From Phycisphaerales bacterium (GTDB lineage Bacteria > Planctomycetota > Phycisphaerae > Phycisphaerales > UBA1924), in assembly GCA_020427395.1 (NCBI GenBank), contig JAGQON010000001.1, positions 124,001 through 188,000 of the forward strand: DNA of 64,000 bases. The letters run 5' to 3'. The position numbers were made by a program, and so were the translations under genes. The notes beneath the pieces are model-generated. The model did not search any database, was not told the DNA's origin, and was given only the letters and a program-made list of their open reading frames with translations. Every line of letters begins with the position of its first letter. Position 1 is the stretch's first letter. This document shows positions 18,548 through 25,668 of the stretch, piece by piece.

Positions 18548-19099
18548 ATGAAGATGAAGATCATGACACTCGGCTTGGCCGCGATCGCCTCGGTCGCGAA
18601 TGCCGGCGGGTTCTTCAGCGAGACCGAGGATAACAACAGCCTCGCTCTCGCGAACAACCTCGGCAACTTCGACACACCAGGCGGCTCGATTGCCATCGAT
18701 GGCGTCCTGAGCGAAGGTGATGTTGACTGGTACAGCTTTACCCTTGACAACGCCGCATCGCTCTCGTTCTTTGCCGCGTTCAGCGCCGGTAACGGCGACG
18801 GCGTGATGCAGATTGTCACCGCCGGTGGCGATGTCATCGCGTTCGATGATGATTCTGGTCTCGGCCTGATGCCCGCGATTCAACTCGCGAGCCTCGACGC
18901 TGGGACCTACTACATCGGCTTCTCGGGCTATGGCGATATTGACAGCAGCTCAGTCGACTCCGACGAACTCGCGGACGGCCAGGGCCATGAAGAGAACTTC
19001 GGGTACAAGCTCAGCGTGGGCTTCTCGATCGTTCCCGCACCCGGCGCACTCGCTCTGATGGGCATGGGTGGTCTGATGATGGCACGCCGTCGTCGGTAA
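18548..19099 (+). CDS. Secreted PEP-CTERM-like protein, paralogue A
   Basis: A 183-residue secreted protein. The start is set by GAGGAG at 18534 and by the signal peptide MKMKIMTLGLAAIASVANAG. The mature part starts with ETEDNNSLALANNLGNF and continues DVDWYSFTLDNAASLSFF and ViAFDDDSGLG, the layout of bacterial pre-peptidase C-terminal (PPC)-like beta-sandwich domains. The tail is VPAPGALALMGMGGLMMARRRR: Pro-rich motif, hydrophobic stretch and Arg cluster, so it is a PEP-CTERM-type sorting signal likely cleaved by an exosortase/archaeosortase-type enzyme. A near-identical-length paralogue follows 248 bases downstream. Confidence 0.85.
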   Translation: MKMKIMTLGLAAIASVANAGGFFSETEDNNSLALANNLGNFDTPGGSIAIDGVLSEGDVDWYSFTLDNAASLSFFAAFSAGNGDGVMQIVTAGGDVIAFDDDSGLGLMPAIQLASLDAGTYYIGFSGYGDIDSSSVDSDELADGQGHEENFGYKLSVGFSIVPAPGALALMGMGGLMMARRRR

Positions 19100-19124
19100 T
19101 CCCGCTCGCAAATCTCAATCAAGG

Positions 19125-19156
19125 CAAACCGGTCTTTTATGGCCGGTTTGTTTTTT
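19125..19156 (+). terminator. Rho-independent terminator after paralogue A
   Basis: The stem CAAACCGG pairs with CCGGTTTG around a 10-base loop, and six T follow. It shows that the two paralogues are separate transcription units. Confidence 0.9.
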
Positions 19157-19243
19157 CCCCACTTTGGGGGGTTTTGGCCAGAGGGGGTCATTTCGGACCC
19201 TGATTTTGATCAGATATACTGAAGATGGATTGAATTCATGATC

Positions 19244-19255
19244 AAGAAAATTACC
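19244..19255 (+). promoter_or_regulatory. Shared upstream 12-mer, copy 2
   Basis: AAGAAAATTACC, 104 bases before the ATG of paralogue B; see copy 1 at 18445. The flanking bases differ, so the 12-mer stands out against a diverged background. Confidence 0.5.
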
Positions 19256-19347
19256 GACTCAGGTACAATCAATGGGCCTAAACCAGCACAGGGTCCGCTG
19301 AGATGGGTACCAAGGTTGGTCTGCCGAGTGGCCCGGAGGGTGAGAGT

Positions 19348-19899
19348 ATGAGAGAAAGAGTCGCGATTGCCCTCGCTCTGACAGTTGCCGGTTCAGCATT
19401 TGCTGGCACATTCTCAGAGATCGAGAGCAATAACACATTGGGAACTGCGAACGGGCTCGGGATCTTCAACACGCCCGGCGGGAGTGTCATCATTGATGCA
19501 TACCTCGCCGATAACGATGTTGATTGGTTCTCGTTCACGCTTTCGGACACATCTTCACTGGCGATCTTTGCCGCGTTCTCCGCTGGTTCGGGGGCGGACG
19601 GGATCCTGCAGTTGGTCACGGATTCCGGCGATGTCATCGCGTTCGACGATGACTCGGGTGTCGGATTCCTGCCCGCGTTGCAGGTTGAATCGCTGGCGGC
19701 CGGGACTTACTACCTCGGTTTCTCTGGCTTCGGCGATGTAGACATCGGATCCATCGGTTCTGATGAGCTCGCCGATGGCTTGGGCCACGATGAGAACTTC
19801 GGATACAAGCTCGCCGTCGGATTCACGATCGTCCCTGCTCCCGGTGCCATGGCACTGCTGGGCATGGGCGGGCTGGTGATTAGCCGGCGTCGACGCTGA
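19348..19899 (+). CDS. Secreted PEP-CTERM-like protein, paralogue B
   Basis: Also 183 residues, starting MRERVAIALALTVAGSAFAG after a GGAGG site at about 19337. Signal peptide, ESNNTLGTANGLG, DVDWFSFTLSD, DVIAFDDDSGVG, AAGTYYLGFSGFGDVD and ELADGLGHDENFGYKLAVGF all match paralogue A position by position. The tail is VPAPGAMALLGMGGLVISRRRR, again a PEP-CTERM-like sorting signal. Probably an extracellular or surface-linked protein. The equal length and conserved order show a tandem duplication that has since diverged mainly in the signal peptide and loops. It has its own terminator. Confidence 0.85.
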   Translation: MRERVAIALALTVAGSAFAGTFSEIESNNTLGTANGLGIFNTPGGSVIIDAYLADNDVDWFSFTLSDTSSLAIFAAFSAGSGADGILQLVTDSGDVIAFDDDSGVGFLPALQVESLAAGTYYLGFSGFGDVDIGSIGSDELADGLGHDENFGYKLAVGFTIVPAPGAMALLGMGGLVISRRRR

Positions 19900-19926
19900 T
19901 CGAAGCGTGATAGTGCTTCAAAAGAA

Positions 19927-19965
19927 ACAGCCCGAGTCGATGACTCGGGCTGTTCTCTTTTTGTG
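19927..19965. terminator. Strong bidirectional terminator
   Basis: A perfect 13-bp stem, AACAGCCCGAGTC with GACTCGGGCTGTT, with a 3-base loop, followed by CTCTTTTT on the plus strand and preceded by an A-rich run for the minus strand. It separates paralogue B from the convergent nuoI. Confidence 0.92.
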
Positions 19966-19977
19966 ATACCTGCCGGC

Positions 19978-20523
19978 TTACATGGGCTTCTGATCGATCG
20001 TGATGTCGTAGATGTGCAGGAGCTTGTTCTTGTCGTAGATCATTTCCTGGCGGGTCTTACCAACGACATCGTACAGAGGGGTCAGCTCGATGGCGTCGAC
20101 AGGGCAGGCCTCTTCGCACATGCCGCAGAAGATGCAGCGGAGCTCGTCGATCTCGAACTTGGCCGGGTATTTCTCGCGGTCATCCCAGGGGGATTCCGCG
20201 GCTTCGATATGGATGCAGTTCGCGGGGCAGATGGTGGGGCACATCATGCAGGCCACGCATTTCACACGCCCGGCCGCGTCGCGGTTCAGGCGGTGCACGC
20301 CGCGGAAGTTGGACTTCTCCATACCGCCCTGCTCGACAGGAATATTTTCCCGTCGTTCCTCGGGGTACTGGATGGTGCGGCTGGTGTGCCCCTGACCGAA
20401 CGAGGTGAAGAAGTGACGCAGCGTGGTCCCGAACCCCTTGATGATGCTGGGGAAGTAGACGGCCTCACTCGTGCTCATCGGGGCGGGCTTGATCGTGATG
20501 ATGTCTTCGTCGCGGATGGGCAT
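19978..20523 (-). CDS. nuoI: NADH-quinone oxidoreductase subunit I
   Basis: A 181-residue protein starting MPIRDEDIITIKPA; the upstream extension is rejected as it is Arg/Gln-rich and runs into the divergent gene's leader. It carries two ferredoxin-type 4Fe-4S motifs, CVACMMCPTICP and CIFCGMCEEACP, and the NuoI signature FRGVHRLNRDAAGRVKCVAC. In complex I this peripheral-arm subunit passes electrons towards quinone through clusters N6a/N6b. No other nuo gene is within the window, so this is an orphan gene or a separate locus copy. The C-terminal YDKNKLLHIYD is normal for NuoI. Confidence 0.93.
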   Translation of the reverse strand: MPIRDEDIITIKPAPMSTSEAVYFPSIIKGFGTTLRHFFTSFGQGHTSRTIQYPEERRENIPVEQGGMEKSNFRGVHRLNRDAAGRVKCVACMMCPTICPANCIHIEAAESPWDDREKYPAKFEIDELRCIFCGMCEEACPVDAIELTPLYDVVGKTRQEMIYDKNKLLHIYDITIDQKPM

Positions 20524-20617
20524 ACTGCGCGGAGTATAGCGTTTCTGCGCTCTTGAGTGGGGTTGAAGCCGGCACTTCTCGCGCGATTTGATCACACTTG
20601 CGGCGTATCATGATGGC

Positions 20618-21538
20618 ATGACCGACCGTCGCTCAGGGCCGCCGTTGTTTGATCTGATGAGAGACCGCGGTGATCGTCCCGACGCACCGCGCCCTCAGCA
20701 ACCCCAACAACCCAAGCAATCGTCGGCGCAGCCCAACCCGCAGCCGGTCGCCAGCTCCCAGGCACCCGCCAAGCCCGCACCGCAGCCCGTGCGCGCCGAG
20801 ACCCGACAAACCGCATGGGATTCCACTGGTGGCGTCTCACGGGCCGAGCGATCTGCCGCCGCGATGCTCGACGAGCCGGCACCCCGCGACACCGGCATCT
20901 CGCTCTCGACGACCAAGTTTTATTCGCTGATCGCGATCGCCTTGGTGCTTATCGTGGGTGCCTGGGCAGGGGGATATAAGATCGGCTTTGGCGACGGGAA
21001 AGACTCGATGTCGCAGTTCATCCAGGACGAGCCGGTCGTCACGCCGCCCGCGAACAACCAGCAGGTCAGCGAGCCCACCAACTCGGGCTCGGGCGGCTTG
21101 GAATCACCGGCGAGCACGCAGCGACCCCAACCCCAGAACTCGAACACATCCCAGCCCGGGAATCCGCAGCAATCGGGCACCATCATGAGCCCGACGGGTT
21201 ACCGGGCCCAGGACCCGCGGACCGAGGGCATGAACTACCTCGTGCTGGCGACCCTGCCCACCGAACAGGCGGCTGACGCCATCCAGTTCATGCAGGCCAA
21301 TGGCCTGACAGTCATCGGCGTGCCTGTGCTGGACTCCCGCGCCTCAAGCGCCAACAATCCCTCCCGCTATACGCTGTATTCGCTTGGGCTTGCGATCCCG
21401 GGCAATCGGTGGAGCGCCATGAGTGACCAGCGACTCGAGCACCAGCAGGTGGTCGCGAGACTGGGTGCCCAGTGGCAGCGGGAACGACGGGGCGGCTCGG
21501 ATTTCTCCCAGACCAACTGGGAAAAATACGAGCCCTGA
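20618..21538 (+). CDS. Single-pass membrane protein with Pro/Gln-rich N-terminus
   Basis: A 306-residue protein starting MTDRRSGPPLFDLMRD. The N-terminal 100 residues are cytosolic, Pro/Gln/Ala-rich and disordered, then there is one helix (FYSLIAIALVLIVGAWAGGYKIG). A second low-complexity Ser/Pro/Asn/Gln linker leads to an extracytoplasmic C-terminal domain of about 100 residues with YLVLATLPTEQAADAIQFMQANGLTVIGVPVL. That part resembles the SPOR (septal peptidoglycan-binding) ferredoxin-like fold in length and strand-helix-strand pattern, but no diagnostic residue proves this. A cell-envelope role is inferred. The small basic protein gene follows 56 bases on. Confidence 0.65.
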   Translation: MTDRRSGPPLFDLMRDRGDRPDAPRPQQPQQPKQSSAQPNPQPVASSQAPAKPAPQPVRAETRQTAWDSTGGVSRAERSAAAMLDEPAPRDTGISLSTTKFYSLIAIALVLIVGAWAGGYKIGFGDGKDSMSQFIQDEPVVTPPANNQQVSEPTNSGSGGLESPASTQRPQPQNSNTSQPGNPQQSGTIMSPTGYRAQDPRTEGMNYLVLATLPTEQAADAIQFMQANGLTVIGVPVLDSRASSANNPSRYTLYSLGLAIPGNRWSAMSDQRLEHQQVVARLGAQWQRERRGGSDFSQTNWEKYEP

Positions 21539-21594
21539 TCATCAAGAAGCACGACACGCACGAAGCGTGATCAGAAACGCAAGCGGAGCACGCC

Positions 21595-21753
21595 ATGAGC
21601 ATCGATCCATCACTCAAGACCGAAGGTAACCTGACCACGGTGCGCAATGTCATGACCCGCGCCGAGCGCATCGCCGCCCTCAAGGAGGACGGCAAGTTCA
21701 AGGACGGCAAGAACACCGCCCTGGGACTGCCCAAGACCAAGGTCAAAGAATAA
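21595..21753 (+). CDS. Small basic protein (Chlamydiae/Verrucomicrobia/Planctomycetes family)
   Basis: A 52-residue gene of which the sequence MSIDPSLKTEGNLTTVRNVM opens the protein. The pattern MSxxxSLK, RNVMTRAERI and GLPKTKV is that of a small basic protein family (TIGR04137 as I recall) shared by Chlamydiae, Verrucomicrobia and Planctomycetes. It is Lys/Arg-rich and has no membrane segment. A ribosome- or RNA-related role has been suggested for the family, but I treat that as unproven. A GGAG site lies 8 bases before the ATG and a hairpin-T-run terminator lies just after. Confidence 0.88.
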   Translation: MSIDPSLKTEGNLTTVRNVMTRAERIAALKEDGKFKDGKNTALGLPKTKVKE

Positions 21754-21784
21754 GTCGGCTCATCACCAGCCGAACCAGCCGAGG

Positions 21785-21818
21785 GCTGCGTGATGTTCAA
21801 TCACGCGGCTTTCTTTTT
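21785..21818 (+). terminator. Terminator after small basic protein gene
   Basis: GCGTGAT (21788) pairs with ATCACGC (21800), with an extended imperfect GC base, then TTTCTTTTTG. It ends the unit 20618-21753. Confidence 0.85.
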
Positions 21819-21856
21819 GCACCCACCTCAGCAGATCAAACATGCCGGAGCTACGC

Positions 21857-23074
21857 ATGAACCAGATCGACGGCCTCGACCTCAACTCGCTCGTCTCGGA
21901 TCGCGCCCGCGCCATCGACGCGTCGGGCATCCGTCGCATCTTTGCGCTCGCCGCATCGCTCACAGACCCCGTCAACCTCTCGATCGGTCAGCCGGACTTC
22001 CCGGTGCCATCGGCGATCAAGCAGGCCGCGATCGACGCGATCCAGCACGACACCAACGGCTATACGCTGACCCAGGGGCTCCCGGCGCTGCTGAGTAAGG
22101 TCAACGCGTGGCTCAAGACCGACCTGGGGTGGGACGCACAGACCGTCAACACACCCAACCACACCGGGCCGGTCTCGTTTATCACCTCGGGCACCTCGGG
22201 TGCGCTGCTGCTGGCATTCATGACGCTGCTCAACCCGGGCGATGAGTGCATCATCCCCGACCCGTATTTCGTAGCCTATCCGCACATCGCCACCCTTTGC
22301 GGTGCCAAGGCTGTGACCGTGGATACCTATCCCGACTTCAAGCTCACCGCCGAGCGTGTGGCGGAGAAGATTACCGACAAGACCCGCTTCGTGCTCTTCA
22401 ACACGCCCAGCAACCCGTGCGGCGTGGTGCCGACGCGCGAGGAATGTGCTGAGTTGCGCGAGCTGTGCCGTTCGCGCGGCGTGCTGCTGATCAGCGACGA
22501 GATCTACGACGAGTTCGCCTTCAGCGACGCGACGAGCGATCACGCCGCGGGCGATCCGTCGATCAAGCGTCCGCCCAGCCCGGCACGCTTGGAAGGGGCG
22601 GGCGAAGATACGCTGCTCATCCGTGGCTTCGGCAAGACCTACGGCTGCACCGGCTGGCGGCTGGGCTACGCCGCGGGGCCAAGCGCGATCATCGAGCAGA
22701 TGGCCAAGCTCCAGCAGTACACCTTTGTGTGTGCACCCGCGCCGCTGCAGGCGGGCGTGCAGGCGTGCTTCGAGACGAGCATGAGCGAGCATGTGCGCGA
22801 GTTCGAATCGCGGCGAGATCTCGTGCAGGAGAAGCTCGGGCACCTCACCGAGATCGCCACGCCCGGCGGCGCGTTCTACGCGTTCATCAAGGTCCCCGAG
22901 CACCTGGGCATGACCGGTGCCCAGTTCACCGAGAAGGCGATCGAACGCGAGGTCCTTGTGATCCCCGGCGGCGCATTCTCATCACGCGATACGCACTTCC
23001 GCATCAGCTTTGCCACACGACGCGACAAGCTCACCAAGGGGCTCGATATCCTCGCCGAGTTGATGCGGGGATAA
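21857..23074 (+). CDS. Class I/II PLP-dependent aminotransferase
   Basis: About 405 residues from ATG 21857, chosen because GGAG lies 6 bases upstream; an ATG five codons earlier is weaker. It belongs to the aspartate aminotransferase fold type I: LSIGQPDFPVP, NGYTLTQGLPALL, TSGTSGALLLAFMTLLNPGD, NTPSNPCGVV, ISDEIYDEF and the PLP-lysine site LIRGFGKTYGCTGWRLGYAAGP. It transfers amino groups between an amino acid and a 2-oxo acid; likely aspartate or aromatic/alanine substrates. A small insert near residue 235 (GDPSIKRPPSPARLEGAGED) precedes the lysine. Specificity cannot be assigned. Confidence 0.92.
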   Translation: MNQIDGLDLNSLVSDRARAIDASGIRRIFALAASLTDPVNLSIGQPDFPVPSAIKQAAIDAIQHDTNGYTLTQGLPALLSKVNAWLKTDLGWDAQTVNTPNHTGPVSFITSGTSGALLLAFMTLLNPGDECIIPDPYFVAYPHIATLCGAKAVTVDTYPDFKLTAERVAEKITDKTRFVLFNTPSNPCGVVPTREECAELRELCRSRGVLLISDEIYDEFAFSDATSDHAAGDPSIKRPPSPARLEGAGEDTLLIRGFGKTYGCTGWRLGYAAGPSAIIEQMAKLQQYTFVCAPAPLQAGVQACFETSMSEHVREFESRRDLVQEKLGHLTEIATPGGAFYAFIKVPEHLGMTGAQFTEKAIEREVLVIPGGAFSSRDTHFRISFATRRDKLTKGLDILAELMRG

Positions 23075-23077
23075 GTG

Positions 23078-23956
23078 TTAGAAGCTGATCTGCAGGCGGG
23101 CAAACAGCCCTTCCTGTGTCAACTCCGCGTCGACCGCGCCCACGCCGAAGCTCGAGCGGATGATGCGGTAGCCGGCCACGATGCCGACATTGCGTGAGAT
23201 CCGCAGGTCCGTGGCCGCGTTGAAGTCGATGAGGGCATCGCCGTTCTCGATCGGGTGCGTGATGGCGCTGCCAGAGATGGAAATATCATCGCTGATCTTC
23301 CAGCGAACGCCCGAGCCCACCATCGGCATGAGTGTCACGCGGTGCTCGCTATCGATCTGTGTATCGCCGCTCGCGGACTTCACACGCTTGGCGATGTTCG
23401 CCTCGATCGCCTTGAGCCCGGAGAGTACCGAGAACTCAACGCCGCCCGCGTTGATCGCGTCCCACTCGAGTGACAGATCGTAGAGGTCGTACTCGCCCTC
23501 GCTCTGGGTGATGCTCGCGACATGCCCGTCGTTGTTCAGTGCGCCCTGGCTGCCAGAGATGTTGCCGTCGCTCAGGTCGGTCGTACGCCCGACCTTGAAG
23601 CGCAGGTCGTCATCGATCCGCAGCCCTCGACCGTTGCTGTTGTGCGTCGCCCACGACTCGATATAGACCGGGTTGTCGCCCTGCGTGGCGCGGTGCAGGT
23701 TGGGGTCGAAGCTGGGCAGCGCGAAGCTCTGCGAGATCCACGACGGGTCGATGCCCGACGCACGAAGCGCGGTCCATTCTTCTGCACTGATGGATCGAAG
23801 CAGCGGGGTGCCCGGGTCTTCGTACTGGAACGCATCGCGGCTGAGCAGCATTGACGGAAGCGGAGTACCTTCGAGATCGCTCATCTCGACAGCCTGCTGC
23901 CCAAACGCGGCCGTGCCGCTCAACGCAATACCCAAGATGACGCACTTGCGATGCAT
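23078..23956 (-). CDS. Secreted putative outer-membrane beta-barrel protein
   Basis: A 292-residue protein with signal peptide MHRKCVILGIALSGTAAFGQ. No family is recognised. The second half alternates polar and hydrophobic residues in likely beta strands (YDLYDLSLEWDAINAGGVEFSVLSGLKAI, VTLMPMVGSGVRWKISDDISISGSAI, VGIVAGYRIIRSSFGVG) and the protein ends in LFARLQISF, with a terminal Phe as in many BAM-assembled outer-membrane proteins. A small barrel of 8-10 strands is inferred. It is convergent with the aminotransferase, three bases apart. Confidence 0.6.
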   Translation of the reverse strand: MHRKCVILGIALSGTAAFGQQAVEMSDLEGTPLPSMLLSRDAFQYEDPGTPLLRSISAEEWTALRASGIDPSWISQSFALPSFDPNLHRATQGDNPVYIESWATHNSNGRGLRIDDDLRFKVGRTTDLSDGNISGSQGALNNDGHVASITQSEGEYDLYDLSLEWDAINAGGVEFSVLSGLKAIEANIAKRVKSASGDTQIDSEHRVTLMPMVGSGVRWKISDDISISGSAITHPIENGDALIDFNAATDLRISRNVGIVAGYRIIRSSFGVGAVDAELTQEGLFARLQISF

Positions 23957-23994
23957 CGAGTCGAATTCTCTCCTCGCACGCGCCCGAAGTCAAA

Positions 23995-24834
23995 TCAAAC
24001 GATGAAAGCGTGCTCATGTATAAATCGTGCAATCTCATCTGTTGTCTTCAATAGACTTGGTGAACGCGTTGCCCTGATTTCGCTGGGGTTGGGCATATTG
24101 AGCACATGGTTGGCGTTTTTCAGCACAATCAGGGGGGTATTAAGTTTGTGAGCGATAGCTTCACCCGCACTGATTTCAACCGCATCGTCCGCATCTCCGT
24201 GCAGAATGCACGCGGGTAATCCACAACGCGAGCCCTGCAGCAGCACATCGTGGGCCTCCGGAGAGGCGAGTTGCTCACGCAGCCAGCCCGCGTCGATCCG
24301 CAGATCCTGCTTCGTGCGAGCGCTCTGCGTGATGGTGTAGCCGCGCTCGAGCATCGCCCCCTGTTCCGTTTCGCTCATCCGGCAGCATCGATCGACAGCG
24401 TTGATCGTCGCGACACCGGTGAGCCCGAGCTCATCCTGATGCCGCCCGGCGCTGAGTAGTGCCGTGGCACCGCCGCGCGAATGCCCAATGAGAAACAGAG
24501 GCAGGTTCATGCCTGCGATCTCGCCCTCACGGACCGCTTGGACAACACGGCGCACATCGCCGACCTGCCGTGTCCAGCTGTCGAGTTCGAACAAGTCTGG
24601 GCGGGCGAAGGTGGAGATGTCGTTGGTCATCCCCGAGGTCGAGAAGTTGAAGCGGTGCACGAGCACGCCGCGCTCGCAGAGATCGTGGGCGAGCAGCGGG
24701 ATGAAGCCGTAGTCCTTGTAGCCCTTGAAGCCATGCAGCAGCAGGGCGCAGGCTACCGGGGGCTGATCAGGCACATGGCTATCGCCGAGGATCTCCAGCC
24801 CGTGCTCGTTGATGATCGTGAACGCATCGTTCAT
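23995..24834 (-). CDS. Alpha/beta hydrolase
   Basis: A 279-residue protein with the alpha/beta hydrolase fold: CALLLHGFKGYKDYGF (oxyanion strand), LIGHSRGGATALLSAG (nucleophile Ser in GHSRGG), ILHGDADDAVEISAGEAIAHKL (acid Asp) and KNANHVLNM (catalytic His). The cap HRFNFSTSGM suggests a dienelactone hydrolase/serine aminopeptidase (S33) relative. Cytoplasmic; no signal peptide. It is divergently placed from the LOG-family gene with a 58-base gap. Substrate unknown. Confidence 0.85.
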   Translation of the reverse strand: MNDAFTIINEHGLEILGDSHVPDQPPVACALLLHGFKGYKDYGFIPLLAHDLCERGVLVHRFNFSTSGMTNDISTFARPDLFELDSWTRQVGDVRRVVQAVREGEIAGMNLPLFLIGHSRGGATALLSAGRHQDELGLTGVATINAVDRCCRMSETEQGAMLERGYTITQSARTKQDLRIDAGWLREQLASPEAHDVLLQGSRCGLPACILHGDADDAVEISAGEAIAHKLNTPLIVLKNANHVLNMPNPSEIRATRSPSLLKTTDEIARFIHEHAFIV

Positions 24835-24892
24835 GGCGGCACCTCCTGATCATACCTTAGCGCCCGCGATCGATTGCCTAGACTTTGCCCTG

Positions 24893-25645
24893 ATGAATGA
24901 AGAGCTCAAACACACCGAGTCAACGAGCGAGCAGACGCAGCAGGAGCAGAAACAGTGGGGCAAACGCCCGCCTGAGGGCTCCGAGCACCACCTCCTCAAG
25001 GGCCCTCGACTGCGGCGCCAGGAGCTCTACACCACCATCAAGATCTTCATCGAGTTCATCCGCGGCTTCCGGCGTCTGCACTTCATCGGCCCGTGCGTCA
25101 CCGTGTTCGGCTCCGCACGCTTCGATGAGAACCACAAGTACTACAAGATGGCCCAGGACATGGGCGAGCGGCTCGCCAAGGCCGGCTTCGCCGTCATGAC
25201 CGGCGGCGGCCCGGGCATCATGGAGGCCGCCAACCGCGGCGCCCGCCAGGGCGGCGGGCTCTCGCTGGGCTGCAACATCGAGCTGCCCATGGAGCAGCAC
25301 CCCAACCCCTATCTCGACCGCTACATCGACTTCAACTACTTCTTCGTCCGCAAGGTCATGCTGGTGAAATACTCGGATGCCTTTGTCGTGATGCCGGGCG
25401 GCTTCGGTACGCTCGACGAGGTCTTCGAAACGGCCGTGCTGATCCAGACGGGCAAGATCGAGAAGTTCCCGATCATCATCATGGGACGCGAGTTCTGGGA
25501 GCCGATGCGCGAGTTCATCGATCGATCGCTCATCGAGGGTGGCACCATCTCGCCCGAGGATCTGGACCTGATTCATGTGACGGACGACCCGGACGAGGCG
25601 ATCGCGATCATCGCCGAGGCGCAGGCGAGGCGGAACGGGAAGTAA
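24893..25645 (+). CDS. LOG-family protein (TIGR00730-like)
   Basis: A 250-residue protein starting MNEELKHTESTSEQ. After an acidic, Gln-rich N-terminus comes the LOG core: FIGPCVTVFGSARF, MTGGGPGIMEAANRGARQGGG, VMLVKYSDAFVVMPGGFGTLDEVFE (the PGGxGTxxE motif) and IIIMGREFW. These Rossmann-fold proteins were long misannotated as lysine decarboxylases; studied members cleave nucleoside 5'-monophosphates (cytokinin riboside phosphoribohydrolase) or related ribonucleotides. The substrate here is not known. The start is fixed by homology, since the preceding in-frame residues overlap the divergent hydrolase gene. Confidence 0.9.
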   Translation: MNEELKHTESTSEQTQQEQKQWGKRPPEGSEHHLLKGPRLRRQELYTTIKIFIEFIRGFRRLHFIGPCVTVFGSARFDENHKYYKMAQDMGERLAKAGFAVMTGGGPGIMEAANRGARQGGGLSLGCNIELPMEQHPNPYLDRYIDFNYFFVRKVMLVKYSDAFVVMPGGFGTLDEVFETAVLIQTGKIEKFPIIIMGREFWEPMREFIDRSLIEGGTISPEDLDLIHVTDDPDEAIAIIAEAQARRNGK

Positions 25646-25668
25646 CAGGGTTCGGTTGGTTGGGATTA

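Noticed and set aside
22060..22903. Minus-strand frames over the class I aminotransferase gene
   Set aside because: Antisense shadows; the plus-strand gene has the PLP lysine motif and a good ribosome site.
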